Shown here one piece after another: positions 7,307 through 15,822 of a stretch of DNA of 43,501 nt. Each line of letters opens with the position of its first letter. Position 1 is the first letter of the stretch. A program made the translations under genes and the position numbers. The DNA is from Haloarculaceae archaeon (lineage in GTDB: Archaea; Halobacteriota; Halobacteria; Halobacteriales; Haloarculaceae): positions 1 through 43,501 of the forward strand of contig SKTU01000055.1 in the NCBI GenBank assembly GCA_007122455.1. The letters are read 5' to 3'. Under the pieces are notes generated by a model. The model was given only the letters and a program-made list of their open reading frames with translations. It was not told where the DNA came from and ran no database searches.

Positions 7307-9094
7307 TCACTCGACGGTGACGCTCTTGGCCAGGTTCCGCGGCTTGTCGATTGATCGTCCGAGTCGGTTCGCCACGTGGTAGGCGACGAGCTGGAGCTGG
7401 ACGTTGGCGACGATCGCCGCTGCCCGCGGATGCGTCTCCGGAACCCGGAGCACGTGATCGGCGTACCGGCCGGCTTCGCTCTGACCGTCGGTGATCGCGA
7501 CGACGGGGGCACCGCGCGCTTCGACCTCCTTTATGCTCCCGATCGTCTTCGTCGCGGCCTCGCCGTCCCCGGTGACGAGCGCGAACACCGGTGTGTCGCC
7601 GGTGACGAGCGCCAGCGGTCCGTGCTTCAGTTCGCCGGCGGCGAACCCCTCGGCGTGTTCGTAGGTGATCTCCTTCGTTTTGAGCGCCCCCTCCAGCGCC
7701 ACGGGGTAGTTCAGACCGCGCCCGATGAAGAAGTAGGCGTCGCTCCCGCCGTAGGCTTCGGCGACGGCCTCGGCGTTCGACTCGTCGAGCACCGTCTGGA
7801 CGTTCGCCGGCAGATCTCTGAGTGCGGCGATGGCGTCTCGGGCGTCGCTCGGCGGCGACGCGGCGATGGTGAGGAGGTTGAGTGCGGTCTGTTGGCCGGC
7901 GAACGTCTTCGTCGCAGCGACGCCGATCTCCGGTCCCGAGCGGATGAACAGTGCTCGATTGCACTCTCGGGCCATCGTCGAGCCGACTGTGTTGGTCAGC
8001 GCGAGGGTTTCGGCGCCGCGTCTCGACGCCTCCCGGATGGCACCCAGCGTGTCCGCGGTCTCGCCGCTCTGTGAGACGCCGACGACCAGGGCGTCCTCGA
8101 TCGGCGGCGGCGACAGCGCGTACTCGTGGGCGTAGAAGGCCTGTGCGGGGATCCCGCTCTGTTGGAGCAACTGGGCACCGTAGATGGCGGCGTGATAGCT
8201 CGTTCCCGCGGCGACGAGATGGACCCGAGCGGGATCCAGTTCGCCCAGCTCCGAGAGGCTAACGCGGCCCGCCAGTTCGTCGACGCGGCCCTGGAGACAC
8301 TGCCGGAGTGCCCGCGGCTGCTCGTGGATCTCCTTCAGCATGAAGTGGTCGTAGCCGCTCTTGCCGGTGTCCTCGGCGTCCCACTCGACCGTTCGGATCT
8401 CGACGTCGATTCGGTCGCCGTCGGCGTCGGTCACCACCCACCCGTCGCGGTCGACTCTCGCGAACTGTCCGTCCTCCAGGTAGACGACGCGATCCGTGTG
8501 CTCCCTGAACGCCGGAACGTCGCTCGCGAGATACGTCGCGTCGTCGGCGAGCCCCAACACCAGCGGCGAGTCGTTTCGCGCCGCGAGAATCGCCTCGGAT
8601 CCGGCGACGACCATCGCGAGCGCGTAGCTCCCCTCGAGTCTGGCGACCGCCGAACGGAACGCCGCCTCGGGATCGAGCCCGTCGGCGATCCCGTCCTCCA
8701 CCAGGTGGGGAACGACCTCCGTGTCGGTCTCGCTTTCGAACGTGTGGCCTGCGGCCTCCAGCTCGTCCCGAAGCGGCTGATAGTTCTCTATGATGCCGTT
8801 GTGGACGACGGCGACATTGCCCGTACAGTCGACGTGTGGGTGGGCGTTCTCGTCAGTCGGCGGGCCGTGGGTACTCCATCGCGTGTGGCCGATGCCGACC
8901 GTTCCGGGGAGCGTCTCCGGGACCGCCGCGCGGAGCGCGTCGAGTTCGCCGGCCCGCTTTCGCAGTTCGATGCGATCGCCCGCCATAGCGACGCCGGCCG
9001 AATCGTACCCCCGATACTCCAGCTTCCCGAGGCTCTCGACCAGCGTCTGTAGGGTCTCGTCGCCGCGGCCGACGCAGCCGATGATTCCGCACAT
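7307..9094 (-). CDS. glmS: Glutamine-fructose-6-phosphate aminotransferase GlmS
   Basis: A 595-residue isomerising glucosamine-6-phosphate synthase, the first step of the hexosamine pathway. The N-terminal glutaminase domain starts MCGIIGCVG, so Cys2 is the catalytic nucleophile after removal of Met. It continues with GYDSAGVA, HTRWSTHG and HNGIIENY. Two SIS sugar-isomerase domains follow (AAGTSYHAA and SQSGETADT in the first; GRGLNYPVALEGALKTKE in the second), and the end KPRNLAKSVTVE is the conserved C-terminal tail that shields the channel. Its start overlaps the glmU stop (TAATG, 9092-9096), so the two are translationally coupled. The bacterial glmS ribozyme has no counterpart here because there is no leader. 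Confidence 0.97.
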   Translation of the reverse strand: MCGIIGCVGRGDETLQTLVESLGKLEYRGYDSAGVAMAGDRIELRKRAGELDALRAAVPETLPGTVGIGHTRWSTHGPPTDENAHPHVDCTGNVAVVHNGIIENYQPLRDELEAAGHTFESETDTEVVPHLVEDGIADGLDPEAAFRSAVARLEGSYALAMVVAGSEAILAARNDSPLVLGLADDATYLASDVPAFREHTDRVVYLEDGQFARVDRDGWVVTDADGDRIDVEIRTVEWDAEDTGKSGYDHFMLKEIHEQPRALRQCLQGRVDELAGRVSLSELGELDPARVHLVAAGTSYHAAIYGAQLLQQSGIPAQAFYAHEYALSPPPIEDALVVGVSQSGETADTLGAIREASRRGAETLALTNTVGSTMARECNRALFIRSGPEIGVAATKTFAGQQTALNLLTIAASPPSDARDAIAALRDLPANVQTVLDESNAEAVAEAYGGSDAYFFIGRGLNYPVALEGALKTKEITYEHAEGFAAGELKHGPLALVTGDTPVFALVTGDGEAATKTIGSIKEVEARGAPVVAITDGQSEAGRYADHVLRVPETHPRAAAIVANVQLQLVAYHVANRLGRSIDKPRNLAKSVTVE

Positions 9095-10278
9095 TAGCGA
9101 ACCACCTCCGCGCCGTCAGGAATCCGCCCCTCGAGCCGGACGCCGTGACCGACAGTCGCGCCGGCCCCGACGAGCGCTCCGGGAGCGATCGCGCTGCCGC
9201 CGCCGATCGACGCCCGGTCGGCGATCGCTGCACCGAGTCGCTGGTCCTGAAACACCCGATCGTCGACGGCGATGTCGGCCGTCCCCCCGGAGACGACCGT
9301 TCCGGTGCCGATCGAAACGTCGGTGCCCGCGACGCAGTCGACGAGCGTCGCACCCGCCCCGATGCGACTGTCGTCGTCGATCAGCGACGAGACGACCGTC
9401 GCGTTGGCTCCGACCGTCGTGTTCCGCCCGACGACGGTGTCGGAGCCGACGACTGCGCCGGCCGCGACGACGGCGTCCGGACCGACGACGGCCGGCGCCT
9501 GTAGCGCGGCGCTCTCGTGGATCTGCGCCCCGTCCGCGACCCAGACACCGGGATACTGTTCGGGGTACGGAACGCGTCCGTGGGAGAGCAGTACGCGCGT
9601 CAAATAGAGCAGGTCCCACGGGTACGTCGCGTCGACCCACAGCCCGTCGGTTCGAACCGCACGGACCGATCGCTCGGTCATGAGCGTCGCGACGATGTCC
9701 GGGAGCTGGAGCTCGCCGTCCCGCAGCTCGGTTCGATCGGCGGCGTCGAACACCGACTCGTCGAAGGCGTAGACGCCGGCGTTGATCAGCCCGACCCCGT
9801 CCGTGTCCGGCTTCTCGACGAGCTCGACGAGGCGGTCGCCCTCGATCGTGGCGGCGCCGTACTCCGAGGGGTTCGCGTGCTCGATCACTGCGAGCGTCGG
9901 CGTCCCGTCGAACGCCTCGAGCGTGTCGGCGACGATTCGCTCCTCGAGGACGCGGTCGCCGTTGACGACGAGCAGCGGCGGATCGACGGAGATCTCCGCC
10001 TGCTTGAGTGCGTGGCCGCTCCCGAGCTGTTTCCCCTGTCGAGCGTACGTGATCGGTACGTCCCGGTAGGAGTGACCGAAATGTCCCTGCACGCGCTGTC
10101 GGCTGTAACCGACGACGAGGACGAGTCGTTCGATGCCGACATCGACGAGCGTGTCGAGGACGTGTTCCAGGATCGGTCGTCCGGCGGCAGGGAGCATCGG
10201 CTTCGGCCGGTTGGAGGTGAGTGGCCGGAGTCGGGTCCCTTCACCGGCCGCGAGAACGACGGCCGTATCGATCTGCAT
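9094..10278 (-). CDS. glmU: Two-domain sugar nucleotidyltransferase/acyltransferase GlmU
   Basis: A 394-residue protein with an N-terminal nucleotidyltransferase domain (VVLAAGEGTRLRPLT, NRPKPMLPAAGRPILEH, VNGDRVL, EKPDTDG) over roughly residues 1-235. A C-terminal left-handed beta-helix of hexapeptide repeats follows (about 245-394, for example VVGPDAVVAAGAVVGSDTVVG). This arrangement fits an archaeal GlmU that acetylates glucosamine-1-phosphate and transfers UMP to form UDP-GlcNAc. Position directly upstream of glmS, with overlapping TAATG, supports this over a UDP-glucose or dTDP-glucose role. GlmM, the missing middle step, is encoded at 35992-37353. It is the first gene of the glmU-glmS-nucleotidyltransferase run; the promoter lies in the 123-bp divergent gap with pus10. 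Confidence 0.9.
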   Translation of the reverse strand: MQIDTAVVLAAGEGTRLRPLTSNRPKPMLPAAGRPILEHVLDTLVDVGIERLVLVVGYSRQRVQGHFGHSYRDVPITYARQGKQLGSGHALKQAEISVDPPLLVVNGDRVLEERIVADTLEAFDGTPTLAVIEHANPSEYGAATIEGDRLVELVEKPDTDGVGLINAGVYAFDESVFDAADRTELRDGELQLPDIVATLMTERSVRAVRTDGLWVDATYPWDLLYLTRVLLSHGRVPYPEQYPGVWVADGAQIHESAALQAPAVVGPDAVVAAGAVVGSDTVVGRNTTVGANATVVSSLIDDDSRIGAGATLVDCVAGTDVSIGTGTVVSGGTADIAVDDRVFQDQRLGAAIADRASIGGGSAIAPGALVGAGATVGHGVRLEGRIPDGAEVVR

Positions 10279-10401
10279 ACGTGATTGTCACGACGCGAGA
10301 GGTTGAAACTGTCGGCGCTTGCGGAGCGTTCCGTCGACACGCGGACCACGGAACGGCGACGAGATGGCAAGCGCCTTGCCGTCGGGTCCACGAATCCCGG
10401 T

Positions 10402-11652
10402 ATGGAGCTCATCGAGACCGCCCGCGCGCTCGTGGCGTCGGGGCCGATCTGCGACCACTGCCTCGGTCGCCCCTTCGCCGATCGGAGTTTCGGGTTGACG
10501 AACGCCGAGCGCGGTCGCGCAGTTCGAACGACGATCGCCATGGCGGACGACGTCGACTACGAGACGACGTCACCGACCGACTGCTGGGTCTGTGAAGGGA
10601 TCTGCGGGCGGTTCGACGAGCTCGCCGACGATGCGATCGATGCGCTCGGGGAGACGGAACTGTACAGTTACCAGGTGGGGAGCCGCGTACCACCGCTCGT
10701 CGAGGAGAACGACCGTCTGCTCCGGACCGAAGCCAGCCTCGAGGCGGACGCCGGCGAACCGTTGCGCTCCGAACTGAACCGGGAGGTCGGCCGCCGGATC
10801 GGAGCGCGGCTCGGCGTCGACGTCGACTTCCGCCGGCCGGACGTCCAGTTCACGGTCGATCTCGAGGACGGGACGATCGACGTCCAGCGCAACTCGATCT
10901 CGGTGTACGGTCGTTACCGGAAGCTCGAGCGCGGAATCCCACAGACCGAGTGGGATACCTACGACGAGAGTGTCGAGGAACTCGTCGCGCCGCCGCTTCT
11001 GAGCGCGTTCCGGGGCACTGAGGCGGTCTTTCACGGCGCCGGCCGGGAGGACGTCGACGCGCTCATGCTCGAAGCCGGGCGGCCGTTCGTGATGGAGATC
11101 AAGCAGCCGCGGCGACGCAGCGCCGATCTCGAGGCTCTCGAAGCCGAAATAAACGACCGAACGGCGGGGAAAGCCGCCGTTGGAGGACTGACCTTCGTCA
11201 GTTACGAGATGATCGAACGCGTCAAACAGCTGGACGCGACGAAGACGTATCGTGCGACAGTCGAGTTCGACGACGCCGTCGACGTCGACGCGTTCAGCGC
11301 GGCACTCGAGGCGCTCGACGGTGCTACGATCGCCCAGCGGACGCCCCATCGGGTCGACCACCGACGCGCGGATCTGGTTCGGGAACGGCGAGTGCTCTCC
11401 ATCGAGGGAACACTCGAAGACGACGTCTCGGCGATCGTCGAGATCCACGGTGAAGGGGGGCTCTACATCAAGGAGCTCATAAGCGGTGACGAGGGGCGAA
11501 CAGAGCCGAACCTCGCCGGAATCGTCGGCGTCGGTGCGACCGTCGTTGCACTCGACGTGATCGACGTCGAGGGCGCCGAGGAGCCGTTTCTCACCGACGA
11601 CTACCTGCTCGATCGGGACGGCGCGCCGGCGACCGGGCGCGCTCAGGGATGA
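10402..11652 (+). CDS. pus10: tRNA pseudouridine synthase Pus10
   Basis: A 416-residue archaeal Pus10, which makes pseudouridine 54 and 55 in the tRNA T-loop. The N-terminal zinc-binding region has C17/C20 (CDHC) and C61/C64/C68 (CWVCEGIC). It is followed by a THUMP-related domain and the C-terminal catalytic domain with HGAGREDVDALML, which carries the catalytic aspartate (about residues 211-223), and GRPFVMEIKQPRRR. The ATG at 10402 begins the conserved MELIETARALV; an earlier start at 10285 adds 39 residues with no family character. TrmY, which methylates the pseudouridine at position 54, is encoded at the left end. The gene converges with the nuclease-like gene, with four bases between their stops. 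Confidence 0.95.
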   Translation: MELIETARALVASGPICDHCLGRPFADRSFGLTNAERGRAVRTTIAMADDVDYETTSPTDCWVCEGICGRFDELADDAIDALGETELYSYQVGSRVPPLVEENDRLLRTEASLEADAGEPLRSELNREVGRRIGARLGVDVDFRRPDVQFTVDLEDGTIDVQRNSISVYGRYRKLERGIPQTEWDTYDESVEELVAPPLLSAFRGTEAVFHGAGREDVDALMLEAGRPFVMEIKQPRRRSADLEALEAEINDRTAGKAAVGGLTFVSYEMIERVKQLDATKTYRATVEFDDAVDVDAFSAALEALDGATIAQRTPHRVDHRRADLVRERRVLSIEGTLEDDVSAIVEIHGEGGLYIKELISGDEGRTEPNLAGIVGVGATVVALDVIDVEGAEEPFLTDDYLLDRDGAPATGRAQG

Positions 11653-11656
11653 CCGC

Positions 11657-12895
11657 TCAGATGGCGCTTCGAAGCGCCCAGACGTCCCTCTCGGGAACGA
11701 GGCGCGACGGTTCGGCGCCGCGCTCCGTGAGAATACCCGCGTGGTATAGCATCGCCTTCAGCTGAAACGTCGTCGGACTGTGGTATATCGTCGGGTCGGT
11801 CAGCGGTTCCCGCCGGAGCCCACCTCGCTCGTCGAGAACGCGCTGGCGTGCGCGGTCGGTGCCGCGGACGAACAGCTCGACGGCGAACGTCGGGTGTAGC
11901 TCGTGGAGATACGTGACGAGTTGCGGGAGGGTCGGTTCGGCGATCCCGTCGTCGTACATCCGCTGTAGCTCCTCGACGAGCAGTTCGGTTGCGGGATAGT
12001 CGAAGACGACCCGCCGCGCGAGCTGCCCCCATCTCGGTGCGACGTCGACGAACCGCCGGCTCGATCGCTTCCAGTCGTCGAACCGCTCGACAGCTGCCCG
12101 TGCGGAGCCGTGTTCCTCGATCGCGAACCGGACGACCTCACGGCCGAGAGGGGTGAGACGATCACCGGCAGGGCGCGTCTCGATCAGGCCGAGAAACGCC
12201 GCTCCCGTTCGGGCCTGAGCGGTTGCACCGACGACGTGTTCGGCGAGGAGCGTCTCGGTGTCATGGGCGGCGTACAGCGACACCGGATACGCGAGATAGT
12301 TCTTCGGGTGATTCAGGCCGAAGGATCGATCGGCGACGCCCTGAGCGGTCGCCTGCAGTCGGATTGCCGTCGTCTCGGTGGTCGTTCGGTTGCCGACGAT
12401 CCGGGGCGTTTCGAGCGGATCGACGGCCCCGCGAGGCGTGACGCCGAGTACGCCGACGTTCAGCTCGCGAGCGATCGTCCGGGCCGTCTGCGTGATCGCG
12501 TCGATCGGCGCCGCGACGTAGGCGGCGTTCGCTTCCCCGAGGCGGTCGTGAGCCTGTACGAGGGCCCCCTCGACGTCGACCGTCCCCCGGTCGGTGTACC
12601 CCTTCGCCTCGACGACGACGAGCGGCGGTTCGTCGCCGAGCCGATCGACGGAGAGCAGCTCGTTTTCGAGCGTTCGGACGCCGACCAGATCCGGGTAACC
12701 GGAACCGACACGGACGTGGTTGAACGGGGCGAGTGCCTCCCGAACGCCGTCGGGAATCCGCTCGTTCGTTCGCCACGTCTCGGTCGCGAACTGGGTGTCG
12801 ACGACGGCGTAGGAGCGGGACTCGTCTCGCTCCGGAAAGAGCCGTCGTTTGGCGTGGGCCAGCACCTGTGGTTCCGACAGCGCTTCGGCAGCCAT
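11657..12895 (-). CDS. Conserved haloarchaeal protein with PD-(D/E)XK nuclease-like core
   Basis: A 412-residue protein I cannot assign to a named family. Residues 60-130 look like a restriction-endonuclease fold: D69 in SGYPDLVGV, then E96 and K98 in PLVVVEAKG, then a helix with Q114 (ALVQAHDRLGEANAAY). This matches the D-(E)xK-Q pattern of PD-(D/E)XK nucleases. The C-terminal 200 residues look helical, with winged-helix-like stretches (LTPLGREVVRFAIEEHG; LKAMLYHAGILTERG). No membrane segment or signal is present. I chose the ATG at 12895; an in-frame ATG at 12922 and a longer frame to 13033 are possible, but the latter would overlap the stress-protein gene. The role could be DNA repair, defence or RNA processing; nothing in the neighbourhood decides. 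Confidence 0.7.
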   Translation of the reverse strand: MAAEALSEPQVLAHAKRRLFPERDESRSYAVVDTQFATETWRTNERIPDGVREALAPFNHVRVGSGYPDLVGVRTLENELLSVDRLGDEPPLVVVEAKGYTDRGTVDVEGALVQAHDRLGEANAAYVAAPIDAITQTARTIARELNVGVLGVTPRGAVDPLETPRIVGNRTTTETTAIRLQATAQGVADRSFGLNHPKNYLAYPVSLYAAHDTETLLAEHVVGATAQARTGAAFLGLIETRPAGDRLTPLGREVVRFAIEEHGSARAAVERFDDWKRSSRRFVDVAPRWGQLARRVVFDYPATELLVEELQRMYDDGIAEPTLPQLVTYLHELHPTFAVELFVRGTDRARQRVLDERGGLRREPLTDPTIYHSPTTFQLKAMLYHAGILTERGAEPSRLVPERDVWALRSAI

Positions 12896-12960
12896 GTGTC
12901 GCCGATCGGAGCCGCCGAGCATCAAGGTTGGCCCGACGCGTAGCGGTCGGGGACCGACTG

Positions 12961-12970
12961 GTTTTACCGG
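12961..12970 (+). promoter_or_regulatory. TATA-like box of the stress-protein gene
   Basis: The sequence GTTTTACC is centred about 28 bases before the ATG at 12992. This is the usual layout of a haloarchaeal leaderless promoter. No Shine-Dalgarno sequence precedes the ATG. Confidence 0.5.
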
Positions 12971-12991
12971 CGTGGGGTCCGTTGACCGGAT

Positions 12992-13432
12992 ATGTACGAA
13001 CGGATACTCGTGGCAACCGACGGGAGCGCCCACGCCGAACGGGCGGCCTCACAGGCGGTCGAACTCGCCGGGACGATCGGTGCCGAGGTTTACGCGATCT
13101 ACGTCATCGAAACGCGGACCGCGTACGACAACGCGATCGTCGATCCCGAGACAGTTCGGGAGAACTTCCGAGCGGAGGGCACCGAGGCCCTCGAATCCGT
13201 CGAACGGTTGGCCGAGCGAGCGGGCGTCGACGTGACGACGGAGATACGAGAAGGGATCCCGGGCGCCGAGATCATCGACGCCGTCGAGGAGTACCGGGTC
13301 GATCTCGTGGTGATGGGCGCAAAGGGGAGCTCGGAATTCAAGACCGTCATCCTCGGTAGCGCGACCGAAGCGGTGCTCCACGCCGACGTCGCTCCGGTGC
13401 TGATCGTGGACGGTGAGTCGAGCTCCGAGTGA
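12992..13432 (+). CDS. Universal stress protein (UspA family)
   Basis: A 146-residue single-domain Usp. The N-terminus MYERILVATDGSAHAERA gives the first strand and the aspartate of the nucleotide site. Near the C-terminus the ATP-binding pattern G-x2-G-x9-G-S is complete (GAKG, nine residues, GS in VILGSATEAVL), so this is probably an ATP-binding member. The end ADVAPVLIV is typical. Such proteins form dimers in the cytoplasm; their specific role is usually unknown. It is monocistronic, divergent from the nuclease-like gene and convergent with the phosphoesterase gene three bases away. Confidence 0.93.
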   Translation: MYERILVATDGSAHAERAASQAVELAGTIGAEVYAIYVIETRTAYDNAIVDPETVRENFRAEGTEALESVERLAERAGVDVTTEIREGIPGAEIIDAVEEYRVDLVVMGAKGSSEFKTVILGSATEAVLHADVAPVLIVDGESSSE

Positions 13433-13435
13433 GCG

Positions 13436-14101
13436 TCACGAGCCGCTCTCGAGCCGCGTCGCGGTTCGATCCGGAAGCCCGAGTTCCCTGATTTTCGCCT
13501 GTACCCGCGAAACGTCGTATTCGACGCGCCGGAGTTCGACCGCCCCGGTATCCGTGTCGAGAACACCGTAGGCGGCCCGCGGATCCCGATCCCGCGGCTG
13601 CCCGACGCTTCCGGGGTTGACGATCAGCCGACCGTCGATCGTCGCTTCGTGCTGGACGTGGGTGTGTCCGAGGACGATCCCGTCGTAGGCGTCGAGATAC
13701 GGTCGCATCTCCGGGAACTGCGCCGGACGGACGTACGCCCCGAGCCGTTCGGGATCCGGATGGCTGTGAACGAGCCGATAGCCGTCGAACTCGGTTCGGG
13801 GCGGAAGCGACGCCAGCCACGACAGCTGCTCGTCGCTCAGCTCCGCGCGAGCGTGTTCGAGTCCCGCGAACGCCATCCGGTTGTGAGCGTACCGCTCGGG
13901 CGTTTCGACGGTCCGGTCGTGGTTGCCCTGGACGACGACGTCGGCGATCGAACGTATCCGTTCGAGACACTCCCGCGGCCACGGGTTGTATCCGACGACG
14001 TCGCCCGCACAGATCGTCGCGTCGACGTCGCCGATGTCGTCGAGCACCGACTCGAGTGCGGGGAGATTCGCGTGAATGTCGGAGAGTAGACCGACGCGCA
14101 T
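13436..14101 (-). CDS. Metallophosphoesterase (YfcE/MJ0936-like)
   Basis: A 221-residue calcineurin-like phosphodiesterase. The metal ligands appear in order: DIHAN (D8, H10), CAGDVVGYNPWP, VQGNHD, HSHPDPE and GHTHVQ, followed by the conserved NPGSVGQPRD. Members hydrolyse phosphodiester or phosphomonoester bonds; the natural substrate of this clade is not established. It is convergent with the stress-protein gene and lies 67 bases downstream of the membrane kinase-like gene on the same strand, which may or may not share its transcript. Confidence 0.9.
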   Translation of the reverse strand: MRVGLLSDIHANLPALESVLDDIGDVDATICAGDVVGYNPWPRECLERIRSIADVVVQGNHDRTVETPERYAHNRMAFAGLEHARAELSDEQLSWLASLPPRTEFDGYRLVHSHPDPERLGAYVRPAQFPEMRPYLDAYDGIVLGHTHVQHEATIDGRLIVNPGSVGQPRDRDPRAAYGVLDTDTGAVELRRVEYDVSRVQAKIRELGLPDRTATRLESGS

Positions 14102-14168
14102 GCGTTCTATTAGCGTCTGGGAAGTGGTAGTGTTGACGCTCCAGTTCGGGGGCGCGGTGAAGGAGATC

Positions 14169-15641
14169 CTAGCGCTTCAACGCCGCGTAGCTACCGCCGA
14201 GAACGACGCCCCACAGCACGTGGGCGACCAGCCCGACAATGGAGAGATTCGGAAGCGGAACGTCGATCCCCACGAACCGGAGCCACAGCGGCATGATCAC
14301 TCCGGCGGCGACGAGCCACAGGAGTCCCCCCCACGCCGCGCCGGCGAACGATTCCCGAATCGGCCCGCTCGCGCGACCGCTAACGGCGGGTCTCGAACAG
14401 ATCGCGGCGAACAGCAATCCGAAGACGACGCTGTGGAAGAGATGCGTTATCCAACCGACGGGCACCGTCCCGACGCCGTAAAGGGCCCCGATAACCGGTA
14501 TCTCCCCGGTCACGAACTGGTAGAGCAGTCCCATCGCGACGCCCGCGAGAAGGCTCGCCGCACCGAGACGGGACGCGTTCTCGATCGGGACGCCGTCTCT
14601 AGTCGCGGCCACTCCTCCCGGAACCGCCTGTGGAAGCCTGACGACGGTCGAAGCTTCGCCGACGTGAACCTCACCGCCGAAGTGATCGACGAGCAGTCGG
14701 ACCGTACGTATGGCGAACGCGGTAGTGGGGGACTCTTCATCGGAACCGGTTTCGGTCGACGTCGCTTCGGACGGCGCGTTCCGATCGACCCGAATTTCGA
14801 TCCACTCGTCGGTCGTGGTGGCGTCGACTTCGACCGCGAGAGTCCCCGATTCTGACTCGGTTTCGAGCAGTTTCCGTATCGCGAGTCGTAGTCGCTGGTC
14901 GGCGAGAACGTACGATCTGTCCAGTCGATCGAAGACGATTTCGTTCCCGTCGGAAGGCTCGCGCTTCGCACGCTCCTCGCGGAGCAGTTCGTCCACGCGG
15001 AGGACAGTCGGTTCGTCGTCCAACTGTCCGCCAACGACGCCGCGACTCGACTCGACAGTCCGATCGATCCGGTCTGCGGCGTCTCGAATCGTTTCGACCG
15101 CGAAATCGGCGTCGTCAGTCGACTGCCCGAGGAGCGTCGTGTATCCGGAGATGATCGTAACGGCGTTCAGAACCTCGTGTCTGAGCTGTCCGTTCAAAAG
15201 GGACCCGAGCGCGGCCCGTAGCTCCAGTTCTCGGCGTTGATGAGCGTTGATCGCCGACCGATGTCCGATAATCACGCCACCGACGGTTCCGCCGAGTAGT
15301 ACGTTTGCCACGAAAGCTCCCGATTCGAACGGGGGCGAAGTAGCTCCCCCGAGCATCGTACCGAGCGCCGTTATCCCGACGATTAGAAGCATTCCGAGCG
15401 CACCGAGGAATCCCCACCGAGCGACGGTGTCGACGTACTCCCGCGTGTATGCGCCGACTGCGAGGACGACACCGAATGCGGTGAGGCCGAGGCCGACGAC
15501 GAGGGGAACGGCGCCGCCGACGAGAAACGGAACCACTGCCTCCACCGTGATCGCCTCCGCAACCAGTGCTCTCGTTATCGCGAAACCGAGCAGCGCGAGC
15601 GCGATCCCGCTGAGTCGAACACCGGGAATCTGGGGCCTCAC
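14169..15641 (-). CDS. Membrane sensor kinase-like protein, kinase core between two membrane domains
   Basis: A 490-residue protein in three parts. Residues 1-130 hold four or five hydrophobic segments. Residues 135-340 resemble a histidine kinase core: the H-box is GQLRHEVLNAV (H155) with a following TTLLG helix, and the end FAIRTVRLLVDHFGGEVHV resembles the last ATPase helix and strand. Residues 355-490 contain four or five more membrane segments. The ATPase part looks degraded: the segment where the N-box should be (LRLAIRKLLETE, 251-262) has no asparagine, and the DxGxG motif reads VDRNAP. It may therefore signal without kinase activity, or bind ATP in an unusual way. The divergent HalX response regulator at 15823 is a possible partner (inference). 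Confidence 0.75.
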   Translation of the reverse strand: MRPQIPGVRLSGIALALLGFAITRALVAEAITVEAVVPFLVGGAVPLVVGLGLTAFGVVLAVGAYTREYVDTVARWGFLGALGMLLIVGITALGTMLGGATSPPFESGAFVANVLLGGTVGGVIIGHRSAINAHQRRELELRAALGSLLNGQLRHEVLNAVTIISGYTTLLGQSTDDADFAVETIRDAADRIDRTVESSRGVVGGQLDDEPTVLRVDELLREERAKREPSDGNEIVFDRLDRSYVLADQRLRLAIRKLLETESESGTLAVEVDATTTDEWIEIRVDRNAPSEATSTETGSDEESPTTAFAIRTVRLLVDHFGGEVHVGEASTVVRLPQAVPGGVAATRDGVPIENASRLGAASLLAGVAMGLLYQFVTGEIPVIGALYGVGTVPVGWITHLFHSVVFGLLFAAICSRPAVSGRASGPIRESFAGAAWGGLLWLVAAGVIMPLWLRFVGIDVPLPNLSIVGLVAHVLWGVVLGGSYAALKR

Positions 15642-15822
15642 CGTCTCACCGATCCGTAACAGGAGATCAGTTTGGTGGCGGAGTACTCGGCGTACACACT
15701 GCTCCGCTCACCCTGTGGACGTATATAACGACGCGATTTCTCGAGCCCGAACGACGGCTCCGAGCCGGTCGGAACTGTCGGAATACATATCACCCCCACC
15801 TTCGAACGGGTGTAGTAGACGA

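Noticed and set aside
8126-9052. 308-codon frame on the plus strand
   Set aside because: Antisense to glmS; no recognisable domain.
7200-9200. glmS-type ribozyme or riboswitch
   Set aside because: The glmS start overlaps the glmU stop, leaving no leader, and the glmS ribozyme is bacterial.
12110-12943. 277-codon frame on the plus strand
   Set aside because: Antisense to the nuclease-like gene, whose frame has a coherent catalytic pattern and acidic composition.
15247-15822. 192-codon upstream extension of the response regulator
   Set aside because: It overlaps the kinase-like gene in antisense and has Thr/Pro/Arg-rich shadow composition; the receiver domain begins at the ATG at 15823.
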